A stretch of DNA of 64,000 nucleotides from Sarcocystis neurona (taxonomy: Eukaryota; Apicomplexa; Conoidasida; Eucoccidiorida; Sarcocystidae): assembly GCA_000727475.1 (NCBI GenBank), contig KL647288.1, positions 2,785,604 to 2,849,603 on the forward strand. Reading direction: 5' to 3'. Of this stretch, positions 53,801 to 63,938 are shown piece after piece. A program made the position numbers and the translations under genes. Positions within the stretch are counted from its first letter, which is position 1. The number at the start of each line of letters is the position of its first letter. The notes beneath the pieces were generated by a model that was not told where the DNA came from, made no database searches, and was given only the letters and a program-made list of their open reading frames with translations.

Positions 53801-55992
53801 GACTGCCTGGGACCCCAGCAGCTGCAGCTGCGGCAGAGGCGCTCGCAAGAACGACGACACCGAAGATCGAAGCATACTCACAAGAAAGTACCGCAGGAGC
53901 AGCAGCAGCAGAGCCAGTCGCACGAGCAGGAGCAGCAGCACCTGGTACAGGAGGAGGAGTCGCCAAGCTAGCAGCGACAGAAAGAGCAGGGGGGGCGACG
54001 AAAGGGCGCTCAGGTGGACGGTTGTTATCGGCTGCTGTAGCGGCAGCAGAGCCACCTGTTGAAGAAGGAGGAGAAGCAGACGCTGTAGCAGGGACAGAAG
54101 TAACCAGACGAGCAACAGCAGTCGCACCCGCAAGAGGGAGTGCACGAGGAGAGATGGGCCAAAAAGACTTTCTTTTGAACAGAGAGAAGCTGGAAGTAGG
54201 TGCGTGGGCCGTAGCCACCACCGGCAGAGGAGAAGAAGGCAGAGCAGCTGGAAAAGGAGAAGCAGAAGAAGCAGCAGCACATCAAGAAGACGCTGCGACA
54301 ATATTTGGTGGAGATACAGCTGCTGCGGAGGAAAACGACACAGACGACGATGAGAGAATGACAGAGGAAGATTTAATAATTCAGAAACATTTTCGAGTCG
54401 GACTCGACGATAAAGGCAGCACGTTGCAAGGTATCGATCTTCGTGAGGTGCAGCAAGCCCAGATGCGCGCGCAGCAGCTGAGGAGTGCATGGCGGCAGGT
54501 AAGCCATGTTTTACTTTTTCCGTTAAAGTGTCTGTCTCCAGTTGTACGGAAGGACCCTCCCTGTGTGCAAGGTTCCCCTTATTTACTCTGCGTCGGATCC
54601 TGCGTTGAATAGAAGTGCCTGTTCTTCGACGAAGGTGACTGTTTCTCTCCACGTCGCTTCTTATCGTTTTCCACGTGGGCTGTCAACGAAGAATGGTGTG
54701 TTCCTCCGTGCAGTGGACGCGCAAGGGGGAGCTGGGTGAATTCGTGCCCTGCCAAGAGGCACGCAGTTGGGTGTCTCTGCACCTTCAGGGTGTACGTACA
54801 CTGCACGTTTTTATCTCGTGCTTCGCCACGTGCACGTTTGGGGGTCTTAGTTACCGCGACGCAGTCGGATATGTGCCTGTGTGTCTTTCCTTTCTCATGA
54901 ATCGCTTCATGCAGTTTGTTTATTTTTCTGCAGACGGACGACTACCTTCTGACCCGAAATATTCTGTACCCGAAGTTTGTTGACTTATCTCAAGACGCGT
55001 ACGGTGCCCACTCCAAGGAGCGCTCGGCGCGACGGCAGCAGCAAAAGCAGCAGCAGCAGCAGCAAAAGCAGGAGCAGCAGCAAGGCGAGCGGCTGCTGCG
55101 GCAGCAGCGACACACAAGGGAGGCGGAGGAGGAGAGCAGAGCGTGGGGAGACGGACGAGAAGTTGCTGAGTCTGACGCAGGGTCAAGGAGGAGCGACGGG
55201 ACGGCGCATGTGGGGATGGACGAGGCAGCAGCAGATTTGCTTTCCGAGACAGAAAGTCGTCCGGAGTCTCCCACCTGCCGCATGCAGCTCTCTGGCCTGC
55301 TTCAGGCGAAACTGCCAGATTTGCACGAGCTCTACAAGAAAAAAGGCTCAGCGGCGAAATCTGAAACGTCGAAAACTATTGAAGCAGCCGTTGTGCATGC
55401 AGAGGGACACAAAAAACGAGAACAACGGCGGCGTCCATCAGTTGCCCCCCAGCAGCCACAGCTGCGAGAAACACCGAGGCCGCCGCCGCTTCAGCGACGG
55501 CCAGAGAAGACAAAGCCCCGGCAGCAAGTGCAACATCTCGAGCAGCAGCAGCAGCAACAATTGATGGAGGCGGCTATTGGGGAGAAGCAGCAGCAGCAGC
55601 GCGGGACCGAAGAAGGAGCAGCGGCAGCTGTCGAGCAGCAGAGAAGGGAACCTGAGGACGCGCACCTGGCGGCAGCTGCTCCTGCAAAGCAGGGCGCATG
55701 GACAAGCAGCGGCAGCAGCCGCAGGCGGAGAGGCGAAGCGTCGCACCAAAAGCTCTTCCGGCAGAACGTGGAGGAAACAGAAGCACGCGAGGAGCAGCTG
55801 CAAAAGGAAAAAGGAGAAGAAGAAGAAGATAAAGCGTTTACGCAGAAGTACGGAGTCGTGCGTGACATGGAAAAAGTCTACCAAAAGCAAGTTATAGAGC
55901 GAGGAGGCCTAGTGATCAATCCGAAGCACACAGAGGGACAGCGGAGGTACGTCAAGCGTCCGGCTCAGCCTGAGGAGAAGGCGGGAATCTAG
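49560..55992 (+). CDS. unrecognised six-exon gene with Ala-rich and Gln-rich regions
   Basis: Function not recognised. Exons about 49560-49822, 51143-51241, 51339-51398, 52371-52436, 53174-54498 and 54934-55992. Four successive junctions are all phase 1 and the last is phase 0, which is good evidence for the model. About 950 codons: a mixed N-terminal domain, a basic segment, an Ala-rich linker of about 300 residues, an acidic patch (ENDTDDDERMTEEDL), a conserved-looking block running across the last junction (QLRSAWRQ joined to TDDYLLTRNILYPKFV), then Gln/Arg/Glu-rich coiled-coil-like sequence. Stop TAG 55990-55992. The start is not fixed: ATG 49708 is possible. Confidence 0.6.
50290..51120. 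repeat. GTATAC/TA microsatellite intron
   Basis: ATATAC/GTATAC repeats with a clean (TA)n run at about 50840-50868. Purine-rich DNA at 49830-50200 gives Lys/Glu/Arg frames without splice support. Confidence 0.75.
51143..51241 (+). CDS. six-exon gene, exon
   Basis: Acceptor TTCTGAACAG and donor CGCCG|GTGATT, phase 1 to 1: AKHTGTNLCRAFALPMKSRR then RFPTARQRKGNA. Another frame here (ELVQGVRIADEVSETVSYCA) also looks protein-like, but its phase does not fit the next exons, so this exon is the least certain of the chain. Confidence 0.4.
51339..51398 (+). CDS. six-exon gene, exon
   Basis: Acceptor TCTTCCTGCAG and donor CTAC|GTAGAC, 60 nt, phase 1 to 1: ILSTSEAYAPSVPAHVRFL. Confidence 0.45.
52079..52317. 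repeat. diverged tandem duplication, about 188-base period
   Basis: CCACTTATTCGTGTGCCCGC at 52080 recurs as CCACTTATTCGTATGCAGGC at 52268, both followed by GACTGAG and a GACNTCCAC end. A TA tract separates them. Confidence 0.75.
52371..52436 (+). CDS. six-exon gene, exon
   Basis: Acceptor CTGTGCCTTGCAG and donor AGAA|GTGTAT, 66 nt, phase 1 to 1: RLRLFHVYAFLPCRLPVSSS then R. Joined to the previous exon it gives a continuous VRFLQRLRLFHVYAFLPC segment, hydrophobic and basic. Confidence 0.45.
52505..52790. repeat. minisatellite with TTCCCGTCTCATCA core
   Basis: Units of about 60-67 bases. Core copies lie near 52628, 52687 and 52754, with a weaker copy at about 52563, separated by ATACATATAT-type spacers. 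Confidence 0.8.
53174..54498 (+). CDS. six-exon gene, long Ala-rich exon
   Basis: Acceptor CCTGCTGCTCAG and donor CGGCAG|GTAAGC, phase 1 to 0, 441 full codons. Low-complexity Ala/Gly/Thr regions alternate with unique segments: ETCVLPLLSSIDLHSYGGAE, QALKETCLSESFLTQPLIVQ, GQKDFLLNREKLEVGAWAVA and LIIQKHFRVGLDDKGSTLQG. The minus strand is open too (Leu-rich), but this frame has the non-repeat character of real protein. Confidence 0.7.
54934..55992 (+). CDS. six-exon gene, last exon
   Basis: Acceptor TATTTTTCTGCAG. Phase 0, 352 codons plus stop. Starts TDDYLLTRNILYPKFVDLSQ, then Gln-rich runs, MQLSGLLQAKLPDLHELYKK, basic and Gln-rich linkers, and FTQKYGVVRDMEKVYQKQVI ending in ERGGLVINPKHTEGQRRYVK and a short tail. 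Helix- and charge-rich throughout. Confidence 0.75.
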   Translation, partial: TDDYLLTRNILYPKFVDLSQDAYGAHSKERSARRQQQKQQQQQQKQEQQQGERLLRQQRHTREAEEESRAWGDGREVAESDAGSRRSDGTAHVGMDEAAADLLSETESRPESPTCRMQLSGLLQAKLPDLHELYKKKGSAAKSETSKTIEAAVVHAEGHKKREQRRRPSVAPQQPQLRETPRPPPLQRRPEKTKPRQQVQHLEQQQQQQLMEAAIGEKQQQQRGTEEGAAAAVEQQRREPEDAHLAAAAPAKQGAWTSSGSSRRRRGEASHQKLFRQNVEETEAREEQLQKEKGEEEEDKAFTQKYGVVRDMEKVYQKQVIERGGLVINPKHTEGQRRYVKRPAQPEEKAGI

Positions 55993-56660
55993 AGAACTAA
56001 AAGAAACCGCCGCCTCCCTATAGCCAGGAAATGAATTGCCCTCTTTTTTGCTGTACGTGTGTCACATGCTTGTGTGGGTGCGGGCGCAGAGAGAGAGAAG
56101 GACAGAGAGACAGATGCAAGAGTAAACAGGATTCTCTAGAGAGGGGACCCTGCTGCGACGGTTGCAACGTAAACGGCGAGGGAAAGAAGATTTTAGGGTG
56201 AAGCAGAAGAAATGAAGGAACAGGACGAGAAAAAGATTACGGCCAGTTAGCAAAGAAAGCAGATTCTGGCTCCGAATTTCACTCATATACACACATCTGT
56301 ATATGCGATACAACCATTCATACGTGTAGATTTGATCGTCCGTATAGACGAGAGAACAGGGCAAGTGCCTGTTGAGGGAAGGAGATTCACCGACCGAACT
56401 ACGGAACCTATTGTTCACCTACGTTTGGGAACGGCACTCCCTTTTCCTCGTGTTTTTGCCGCTACTAATTGCTGCGTGCAATTCCGCGGTCTCCAAAGTC
56501 GCGACGACACGACGGCGTGGGCTCAATTCGTGCTGCTCTGCCGCATGTGGTCTGCGTCTCTCGGTTTGACCTGCTACTGCTACTGCCGCCTTTCTGATTT
56601 CTTGTGTCACTGCGGCTGCCGCTCCGCTGCTGCTGCTGCGAAGCCTACTGCTCCTGCTGC
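55993..56660. other. convergent intergenic region
   Basis: Between the stop at 55992 and the minus gene. Contains purine-rich unique DNA and the start of a CTG tract (56620-56740). A minus frame at 56419-56610 (TQEIRKAAVAVAGQTERRRP) could be the second exon of the minus gene, without confirmed sites. Confidence 0.4.
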
Positions 56661-56761
56661 CGCAAAGCCTACTGCTGCTGCTGCAGAGCGTGCTGCTGCT
56701 GCTGCTGCCGTAGAGCCCGCTGCTGCTGCCCTCTTCTTCTGCTGCGGTTTCTCTTGCTTAC

Positions 56762-57418
56762 ATTACGTCTCCTGCAGGACTCTCGCTCTTCGATCGCGTG
56801 AATTTCTTCTGCAACGCCGCCGTATGTTCTGGTGCTGCGGAACGTCGTCTGCTGCTTCAGTCTCTTTGGATGCGCCAGAATCTCCTGCTGCTGGCCTTTC
56901 GTCTTCTGCGCCGCGCTCTCCTCATGTTCTGATAGTGTCAGCGACTGCGAGTTGGCGGCTGCCTCTGTTTTCTGTGATGCCAGAATCTCCTCTTCTGCTC
57001 GAAGATCCGCTGCTGCTGCTGTCAGACCCGCCGCCCGTCCTGTCAAATTGCTGCCGCTCTTGTTGGGGTTGTCTGCGCGCAGTGAAGCATTACACCGACA
57101 CCTTTTGAGGAAGGCTGGTGGCTGCAGATCGGCGCTAAGGCAGCGTCGCACCAACAAGAGCTGCGAGAAGGTGACGGAGTCTCGACTTGACAAAATTATG
57201 AAAAGAAACACATCTAACAATTTAGCGTCAACGTGAGGCACCTGAAATTGCAGGTAAAACATACGTAGCCTCAAAAGATCCGTGTACTTCTGTGCGCTAG
57301 TAAACGCGAAGCGACGACGTACAACAACCAGACTTCCTGGGCAGACAGCGGACAGGCACTTCGAACTCTTTTCTCTTCTGCACGCAGTAAGTGCTTCCCA
57401 ACTTTCAAAGAAATTCAT
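56762..57418 (-). CDS. unrecognised small gene, first exon
   Basis: ATG 57416-57418 opens a frame reading MNFFESWEALTACRREKSSK, VVVRRRFAFTSAQKYTDLLR, QVPHVDAKLLDVFLFIILSS and RDSVTFSQLLLVRRCLSADL, then an Ala/Glu/Lys-rich segment to CRRRN at a strong donor AAT|GTAAGC (56761-56756 on plus). The DAKLLDVFLFIILSSRDSVTF part vaguely recalls an EF-hand-like helix-loop-helix, but no family is claimed. The frame remains open to 56669 through a sense CAG tract. A second exon may lie at 56600-56420. Convergent with the six-exon plus gene. Confidence 0.4.
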
Positions 57419-57479
57419 GACATTATCCCCTGTGGGTGAAAGTGTAAATCTCTTTCTATAGACAAAAAAAGTTCGTGTA

Positions 57480-58030
57480 AAGATCTATGTATATACGTAT
57501 GTGCACATGTGTGGATGTAATGAGCAGTATTGGGTTGTACTGCGTGATATACGTATATGTATGTATGTATATATATATATACAGATATATATGCACATAT
57601 TTATATATATATGTGTATATGTGTACATAGAAGAAGCACCCCTGTGGGCACCGTATGTGTATATGTGTTTAACTTGTATGTATTTACTACGTGCGTGCTG
57701 TGTGAATGCACCTCTGTTCGTCTACATATAAGTAAGGAGCTGCATTGGTGCTTGCACCGTATGTACACACATGCATGTACAGGTATATATGTATGTGTGC
57801 AGATACCTCCCCCGCCGTCTTGAAAATATATGTACATATATGTCAGTTTAACCAGTTCTGTCTGCATCCATACGATGCGTATGCATATGCATACGGACGT
57901 ACGTGGCACCACTGATGCGTGCATATATTTCTGTACCGACAGATATACAGGTAGATACCTACACATAAGTATACACACACATATATACATATGCACATGT
58001 GTGTGAACGCACATGTACATGAAGGTGTGT
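57480..58030. repeat. GTATAC/TA microsatellite block
   Basis: Microsatellite DNA upstream of the small minus gene. No coding signal. Confidence 0.75.
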
Positions 58031-58375
58031 ATACGTTGGAACACCGCTGTGTGCTATTTTGAAGCAGGAGGAGCTTGCAAGCTCTGTAGCTTGTGGCAGT
58101 GCTACATGAAAGCTCGTTTTTCTGGGCGGAGAACGAGCATCGCATGAGTGACAACTACTCGAGCAGCGCACCACGCGTGCGGAAGTGTGGCGCTTCCTTG
58201 TTCCAGAGCTACTGATTAATTAAGCAAATGCTCCATACATGAGGTGGCTTTTTCTGAGCGATGCTTCCTTGTTGCGGCAAAAACCTTCCGCTGCTGCTCC
58301 GATACGTTGCTTCTTCCGACGTTTGTCCGCATCCAGAGTTGCTGAACACCTGTAGCTACAGGTGCGTACACACTT

Positions 58376-58661
58376 GCAGAAGAACAGAAAGGTGGTGACA
58401 CGCGCTAGAGCCGCAGATTCTACATTTCTTGGTGTACACAGAACTCGGTAACTGCGCAGGCACATATAGATACACATATGTGTATCTATGCACCTGTATG
58501 CAGAGAGAGAGAGCATCAGCTGAAGAACAGAAAAGTGGAAACATGCACTAGGGCCGCGGATTCTGCAGTTCTTGGTGTACACACAACTCGGTGCCTACAG
58601 ACGTATATATGGATACATATGTGTGTAGGTATGCGTCTGTGTGCAGAGAGAAAGAGAAGGA
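58376..58661. repeat. tandem duplication, 143-base period
   Basis: GCAGAAGAACAGAAAGGTGG at 58376 and GCTGAAGAACAGAAAAGTGG at 58519 begin two diverged copies that share the GCCGCNGATTCT and CTTGGTGTACACA words and end in GCAGAGAGA-type sequence. Confidence 0.85.
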
Positions 58662-58869
58662 GAGAGCTCTGTAATGTGCATATCTCCGTATCTTCTGGTA
58701 TCCATATATACATATACATGTCACCCCTCTCTCCCGGTATATGTATATATATACATATAATGTACGTGTGTATGCACGTACGTGTGTGGGTGTACTGATG
58801 TAGGCACATAGGCGTATATTTCCATATACACTCGTATACATACACGTACATCTGTAGACTTGCAAGCTT

Positions 58870-59400
58870 CACTATTCCATACACCGGAGCACAAACATGT
58901 ATGCACGTCTCCACACGTGCGAGTGTACTTGACGGCGCATCTTTACGAAGCCTCAGTCAACATCAGATGTGTACGCACGCGCTGGGGTCTGACGTCTGCT
59001 GACGACGTGACACTTCCAGCAGATAGGTGTGGTTACCACTTGTTGTTGTTCTGGTCAAGTACTGTTCTCCCTGGTTGACAATAACATCCGGTTGTCTTCT
59101 GCAGCGGCTCCATGCGCGAGGTTTGCTGTAGAAGTTGAACTGTTCTCTCCCCGCTCCTTTTGTAGTTGTGTCACTATCACGCAAACGATGAAATGCCTTG
59201 ACTAAACTGAGAGCGGTACCTCTCTGGAGTTAAGCAGCAAATCAGTAGCCGTTCCCTGTGTCACGCTGATTCAGTTCCTTTCAGAAAAATCCCTCACCTG
59301 CTCTCTAACAACTAGAAATTCGCCAAAATCAAGTAGACTCTTGTGACTTTCACTTGCCATCTCCCAGTCCATCCCATCTCCACCACCAGGAGAAGGACGA
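58870..59400. other. unique sequence, no gene seen
   Basis: Ordinary-complexity DNA with only short frames. I see no tRNA, rRNA or coding signal. Confidence 0.4.
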
Positions 59401-59409
59401 GGGAAAGGA

Positions 59410-60070
59410 GGTCGTGTGTTGTGGTAGTGGCAATATTAAAAATGGTAGTCGTGGTAGTAGTGGGCACACAGTAGTGGAAATAGTTTCAATAGTTAGAGTA
59501 GGAGTGCACCTCTTATGCGTAATGACAGTAGTGGAAGTCATCGTCGTGGTAGTGGTAGGAGTAGTAATAGTGGTAGAGGCCGTAAAGTCGTCGATAATCT
59601 TGTAGCAGTAATGCTATTGAGGGGCTAGTAGTGCTGGTGGTGGGAGTTGTAGTAATTGCAGTAGCTGATATTATACTAAGGAAGCAGCAGCACTGGTACT
59701 GGTGACAGGAGAGTAAACATCGGAAACTTAGTAGTAGTAGCAGTAGCAGTAGTAGTAGTGGTAGTGTCAATAGTAGTAGTAGTAGTAGGAGTAGTAGTAG
59801 TAGTAGCTGTAGAACACTAGTAGGAGTACTGATACAGGGAGAACCTAGCTTTAGCATTAGTTGTGCTGACGGCGGTAGACGACGCTAATGGAGGCATTAC
59901 GCTGATAACTGAAGAACCGATAGGCGTGACAGTAAAAAGGAGGGTCCTGAACCCCGGGATTATAGTAGAAGTGCTAAAAGTAATAGTAGGTGTAGTACTA
60001 CAAGCAGTCACAGAAGCACTTATCGTAACAGTGGGAATAGCAGTAGTATCAGTGAACGCTTTAAGCATAG
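59410..60070. repeat. degenerate GTA/GTG (TAGTAG) trinucleotide block
   Basis: About 0.65 kb built of GTA, GTG, GGA and ATA triplets, with nearly pure GTA runs at 59727-59810. This is a different triplet family from the CAG/CTG of the rest of the window. Frames through it read as Val/Gly or, on minus, Leu/Tyr/Thr repeats. Confidence 0.85.
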
Positions 60071-60309
60071 GGACACCCCACGCGCAGTTGTGACGTACGC
60101 ACTTCGTTGCTAGTCTGGGTGAGGGAAAGGTACATTTAATCCCGCCCTGGAAAAAACTACGGCGTGGTGGGTTTGCACATGCTTTATCAAGCCTCAAAAA
60201 TAGCGGATATTCCGTATTTCACACAGCTTGTAAGGCCACCGTGTACATCTCTGCAGGAAGTGACCTGCGGCGGAGGGTGTACGTATATATGTGTATACGT
60301 ATGTGTGTA

Positions 60310-60405
60310 TCTATGTATGTATGTATGTATGTGTGTATGTATGTATGTATGCATGTATGTATGTATGTATGCATGTATGTATGTATGTATATATGTGTGT
60401 ACGTG
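60310..60405. repeat. (GTAT)n tetranucleotide array
   Basis: About 95 bases of GTAT with occasional GCAT or GTGT units. The complementary form (ACAT) occurs at 26140-26262. Confidence 0.9.
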
Positions 60406-60479
60406 TGTATGCGTGTATATAGATATATATATATATGTATGCACAACGTTGCCTGTGATAACTTACTGAAGACGGTTGT

Positions 60480-61460
60480 CACGGCGCAGAAGGGAACTCA
60501 TGGAAAAGTAACAAATAATTGTTTAGCTGTACTTGTGGGTTTGGGGACACACATGCCTACATCCTATTACAATGGGGAAAAGACGATCTTTCTTTGTTTG
60601 TATGTAGCGCACGTATTCAGTCTTCTTCTCCGTACTAACAAAAACATATAATATCCTCGCGTATGGAGGAAAGGAATGGTGTTTGTAATTGTTCACAGCT
60701 CCACTTTTTTCCCCTACTTACTTCCATACGTAGGGCATCGTTCTTCAAATTACTTGACGCTCTGCGTTTCCTCCCAATTATATTTGAATTAATGGGTCAC
60801 ACACTGCAACACGGCAGTTAGTACGTGGTCGCGTAGGCCATTTGAAGCACGGAAAGATGGTCGTGATTAAATATGTGCGCAGGCAGTTGTGGACACAACG
60901 TTTAATAGAATGCTACTCGCAAACATAAATGTGCACGTGTATGCGTGTGGCTTTGTCCAAGTACGCAGATGAGGTCACACGTGGGCACAGAGTCACTTCT
61001 TACTTTCCTGCTTCTGACCAAGAGATCTCCTCTTTCGCAGGTTGGGAGGACTAGTAGACAATTTCCATTTTACTGCGGGCTCGCAGACGGACAGCTATCT
61101 GGGCAATAACGAAATACGCGCACTTTCCGTTCCCCTACCTCACACGTATAACTCTTTCGGTGTTGGTTAATAACCACAAGATCTTGCTTGCTACAAACCC
61201 GTCTACACAAACAAACATGCGCAGGCGTATACGAGTACCTCCACTTGTGTAGTTGTTTCACCCTCAACCCATCACCTGTTTGTGTGTTCAGCCGTCTCTC
61301 ATTCTTTTCAGTCACTGCCTACCACTTCGTGACTCCTCGTTCGCCTTCAGCAAAGGACTGTTTCCCGCTAAAAGAAACGTATCTGAATGTGTCATGCTCG
61401 TTCCACCTCCCCCTACACGTATATGTACGTTCACACTGAAGAGCGCACACACGTCCACCC
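60480..61460. other. unique lower-GC sequence, no gene seen
   Basis: Few repeats and only short frames. No convincing exon, tRNA or other RNA was found by eye. Confidence 0.4.
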
Positions 61461-61497
61461 ATAGACGGTATATATATATATATATATATATATATAC

Positions 61498-62147
61498 NNN
61501 NNNNNNNNNNNNNNNNNNNNNNNNNNNNNNNNNNNNNNNNNNNNNNNNNNNNNNNNNNNNNNNNNNNNNNNNNNNNNNNNNNNNNNNNNNNNNNNNNNNN
61601 NNNNNNNNNNNNNNNNNNNNNNNNNNNNNNNNNNNNNNNNNNNNNNNNNNNNNNNNNNNNNNNNNNNNNNNNNNNNNNNNNNNNNNNNNNNNNNNNNNNN
61701 NNNNNNNNNNNNNNNNNNNNNNNNNNNNNNNNNNNNNNNNNNNNNNNNNNNNNNNNNNNNNNNNNNNNNNNNNNNNNNNNNNNNNNNNNNNNNNNNNNNN
61801 NNNNNNNNNNNNNNNNNNNNNNNNNNNNNNNNNNNNNNNNNNNNNNNNNNNNNNNNNNNNNNNNNNNNNNNNNNNNNNNNNNNNNNNNNNNNNNNNNNNN
61901 NNNNNNNNNNNNNNNNNNNNNNNNNNNNNNNNNNNNNNNNNNNNNNNNNNNNNNNNNNNNNNNNNNNNNNNNNNNNNNNNNNNNNNNNNNNNNNNNNNNN
62001 NNNNNNNNNNNNNNNNNNNNNNNNNNNNNNNNNNNNNNNNNNNNNNNNNNNNNNNNNNNNNNNNNNNNNNNNNNNNNNNNNNNNNNNNNNNNNNNNNNNN
62101 NNNNNNNNNNNNNNNNNNNNNNNNNNNNNNNNNNNNNNNNNNNNNNN
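61498..62147. other. assembly gap (650 N)
   Basis: Exactly 650 N. Both sides are (TA)n, and outside these lie TAGACGGTATAT on the left and ACACCGTCTAC on the right, which are inverted relative to each other. No feature should be inferred across it. Confidence 1.
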
Positions 62148-62159
62148 TAGTATATATAT

Positions 62160-63690
62160 ATATATATATATATATACACCGTCTACTTTTGTGTATGTTT
62201 CGTTGGTTTCCGACAGAGAAAAAGGGTCCCTCATATAGTCATCCATTCGCTCTCTGCACATCACTTGCACATAGAGCGCTGGTACCAATTACCATTTGCC
62301 GAGTACCTGACCAACGAAAGAATACAGTGCTCGAATATCAAAGTAAAGGGGCGATTAATACCTCGCCTTGCGATAGACCTACTAGGCTGGCAACAGAACG
62401 CTCGCTTCTTGCACATAGTTTTATGTAGTTAACGGGCGCAGAGATGCCTGCCTTTACCTTTCATGCGCTACAAACACCGGAAGCACACCTTTTTGCGGTA
62501 GTGAGACTTGTTTAAGTGGTCGATTCGCTACAGACGACAGATGGAGTTGGTGCTGCGTACGTGCTCGTGTCCACCACCATGGATACAAGAATTTTGTGTG
62601 GTAAAGAACGCGACTGTTAAAAAATGACGCGGGCTCTTAGGACCACACACGTAGACTTCCCAGTGCGTCATTACTCGGCGTTGCCCCTTTAACCTGAGGA
62701 GTTTGGTGGCGTTCGTGTGCGTGTACTGTGATGGAATTTTTGTTTTCTTAGCTCAATTACAGAGGAGATCGAGTGAACTCGTGCAAATTAACGGACGCTT
62801 CTGCTAAGTCACGTATCAATACACTTCCGTAGATCCATCTGTATTTCAATAAAGTGGGCGCCCACGTATCCATGCGAAGGAGCTGTAGTTGCGCTTGAGT
62901 TCGTCGCATTATGTGTGTAAAAGCATGTATTGTTAAGGTGAAGGAGTATAGGTAAAACTACTTGTAAGTCACTTCATACATCTACAGCAGCGTCACATCA
63001 ACTTTCGTAGTTATCAACACATGTGTCTAGCTGCACGGTGATACTAGTGTGCGCGCAGATTATGCTTTCGGCTTACACGTATCAAAGTCGGACTCTCTTG
63101 CACCACATCGCACTCATCACTCGATGTACCCAATCCTCTCAGCAGCTTCACGTACCTCAGCTGCTGCACGCCCTCCAACAGCAGAGTGAGATTAACGAGC
63201 ATCATCGTTGTTCAGGTTTCTGTTTGTGTACACGTATATGTACACTTAAGTGTAGTCCAAGATCGATTGACGGGAATACGTACGCAGGTGCACGATCATT
63301 TTGTCTCCCGTAAATAATGGAGTATTGATCCAAAACATTGCATCTCCTCCGCCTCTCGCCTCTTCATATCATTTCACGCCCCCCAGAGAAGAAAAGTGCG
63401 CGAAAAAGACTGGTAGTCTCTGTGTACGTGTACACCTGGAAGGCAGCAGACAAGTTTAACCGCAACTAAAAAAGGCCTGTCTCTATCTGTAGTCACCGTA
63501 GGTTATTTACTGAGCGACTCCGTGTACACGGCTGCCACCATCTGCGCTATGAATAATTATACGTACGTATAGCTGATTACATCCACTGTTCTCTCAAACT
63601 AAATGGTCGGATGGAGGTGCGACCCAGCTTTGTGACGGACTGGTGGGACCGCCGATTCGGGTGTACGTACAGGCTCTCCCACCGCAAGCA
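62160..63690. other. unique sequence, no gene seen
   Basis: Ordinary-complexity DNA. The longest frames are below 100 codons and none looks protein-like with splice sites. Confidence 0.4.
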
Positions 63691-63694
63691 CGTT

Positions 63695-63938
63695 TATATC
63701 ACTGCACATACGTGAACATTCTTAATGCGTATTGCTTGTATGCCGGAAAACATACATTGTTATTGTTCACGTACATATATATATGCTTGTGTGCACACCT
63801 GTACATGTGTGTATGTTATATTACTGCATATACGTGAACATCCTAAATGCATATTGCTTTCATGTCGAAAAACATACATTACTGCTGTGCACGCACATAT
63901 ACACATGCTTGTACGTACACCTGTACATGTGTGTATGT
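63695..63938. repeat. tandem duplication, 122-base period
   Basis: Two copies (63695-63816 and 63817-63938) begin TATATCACTGCACATACGTG and TATATTACTGCATATACGTG and end with the identical words CACCTGTACATGTGTGTATG. They are about 80 percent alike by eye. Confidence 0.9.

Noticed and set aside
53537..54652. 371-codon minus frame opposite the long exon of the six-exon gene
   Set aside because: Leu-rich antisense shadow of Ala/Gln/Glu codons. The plus exon has both splice sites and phase agreement.
61253..62428. Open frames of 285-391 codons across the gap
   Set aside because: They consist mostly of unknown residues from the N run and TA repeats.
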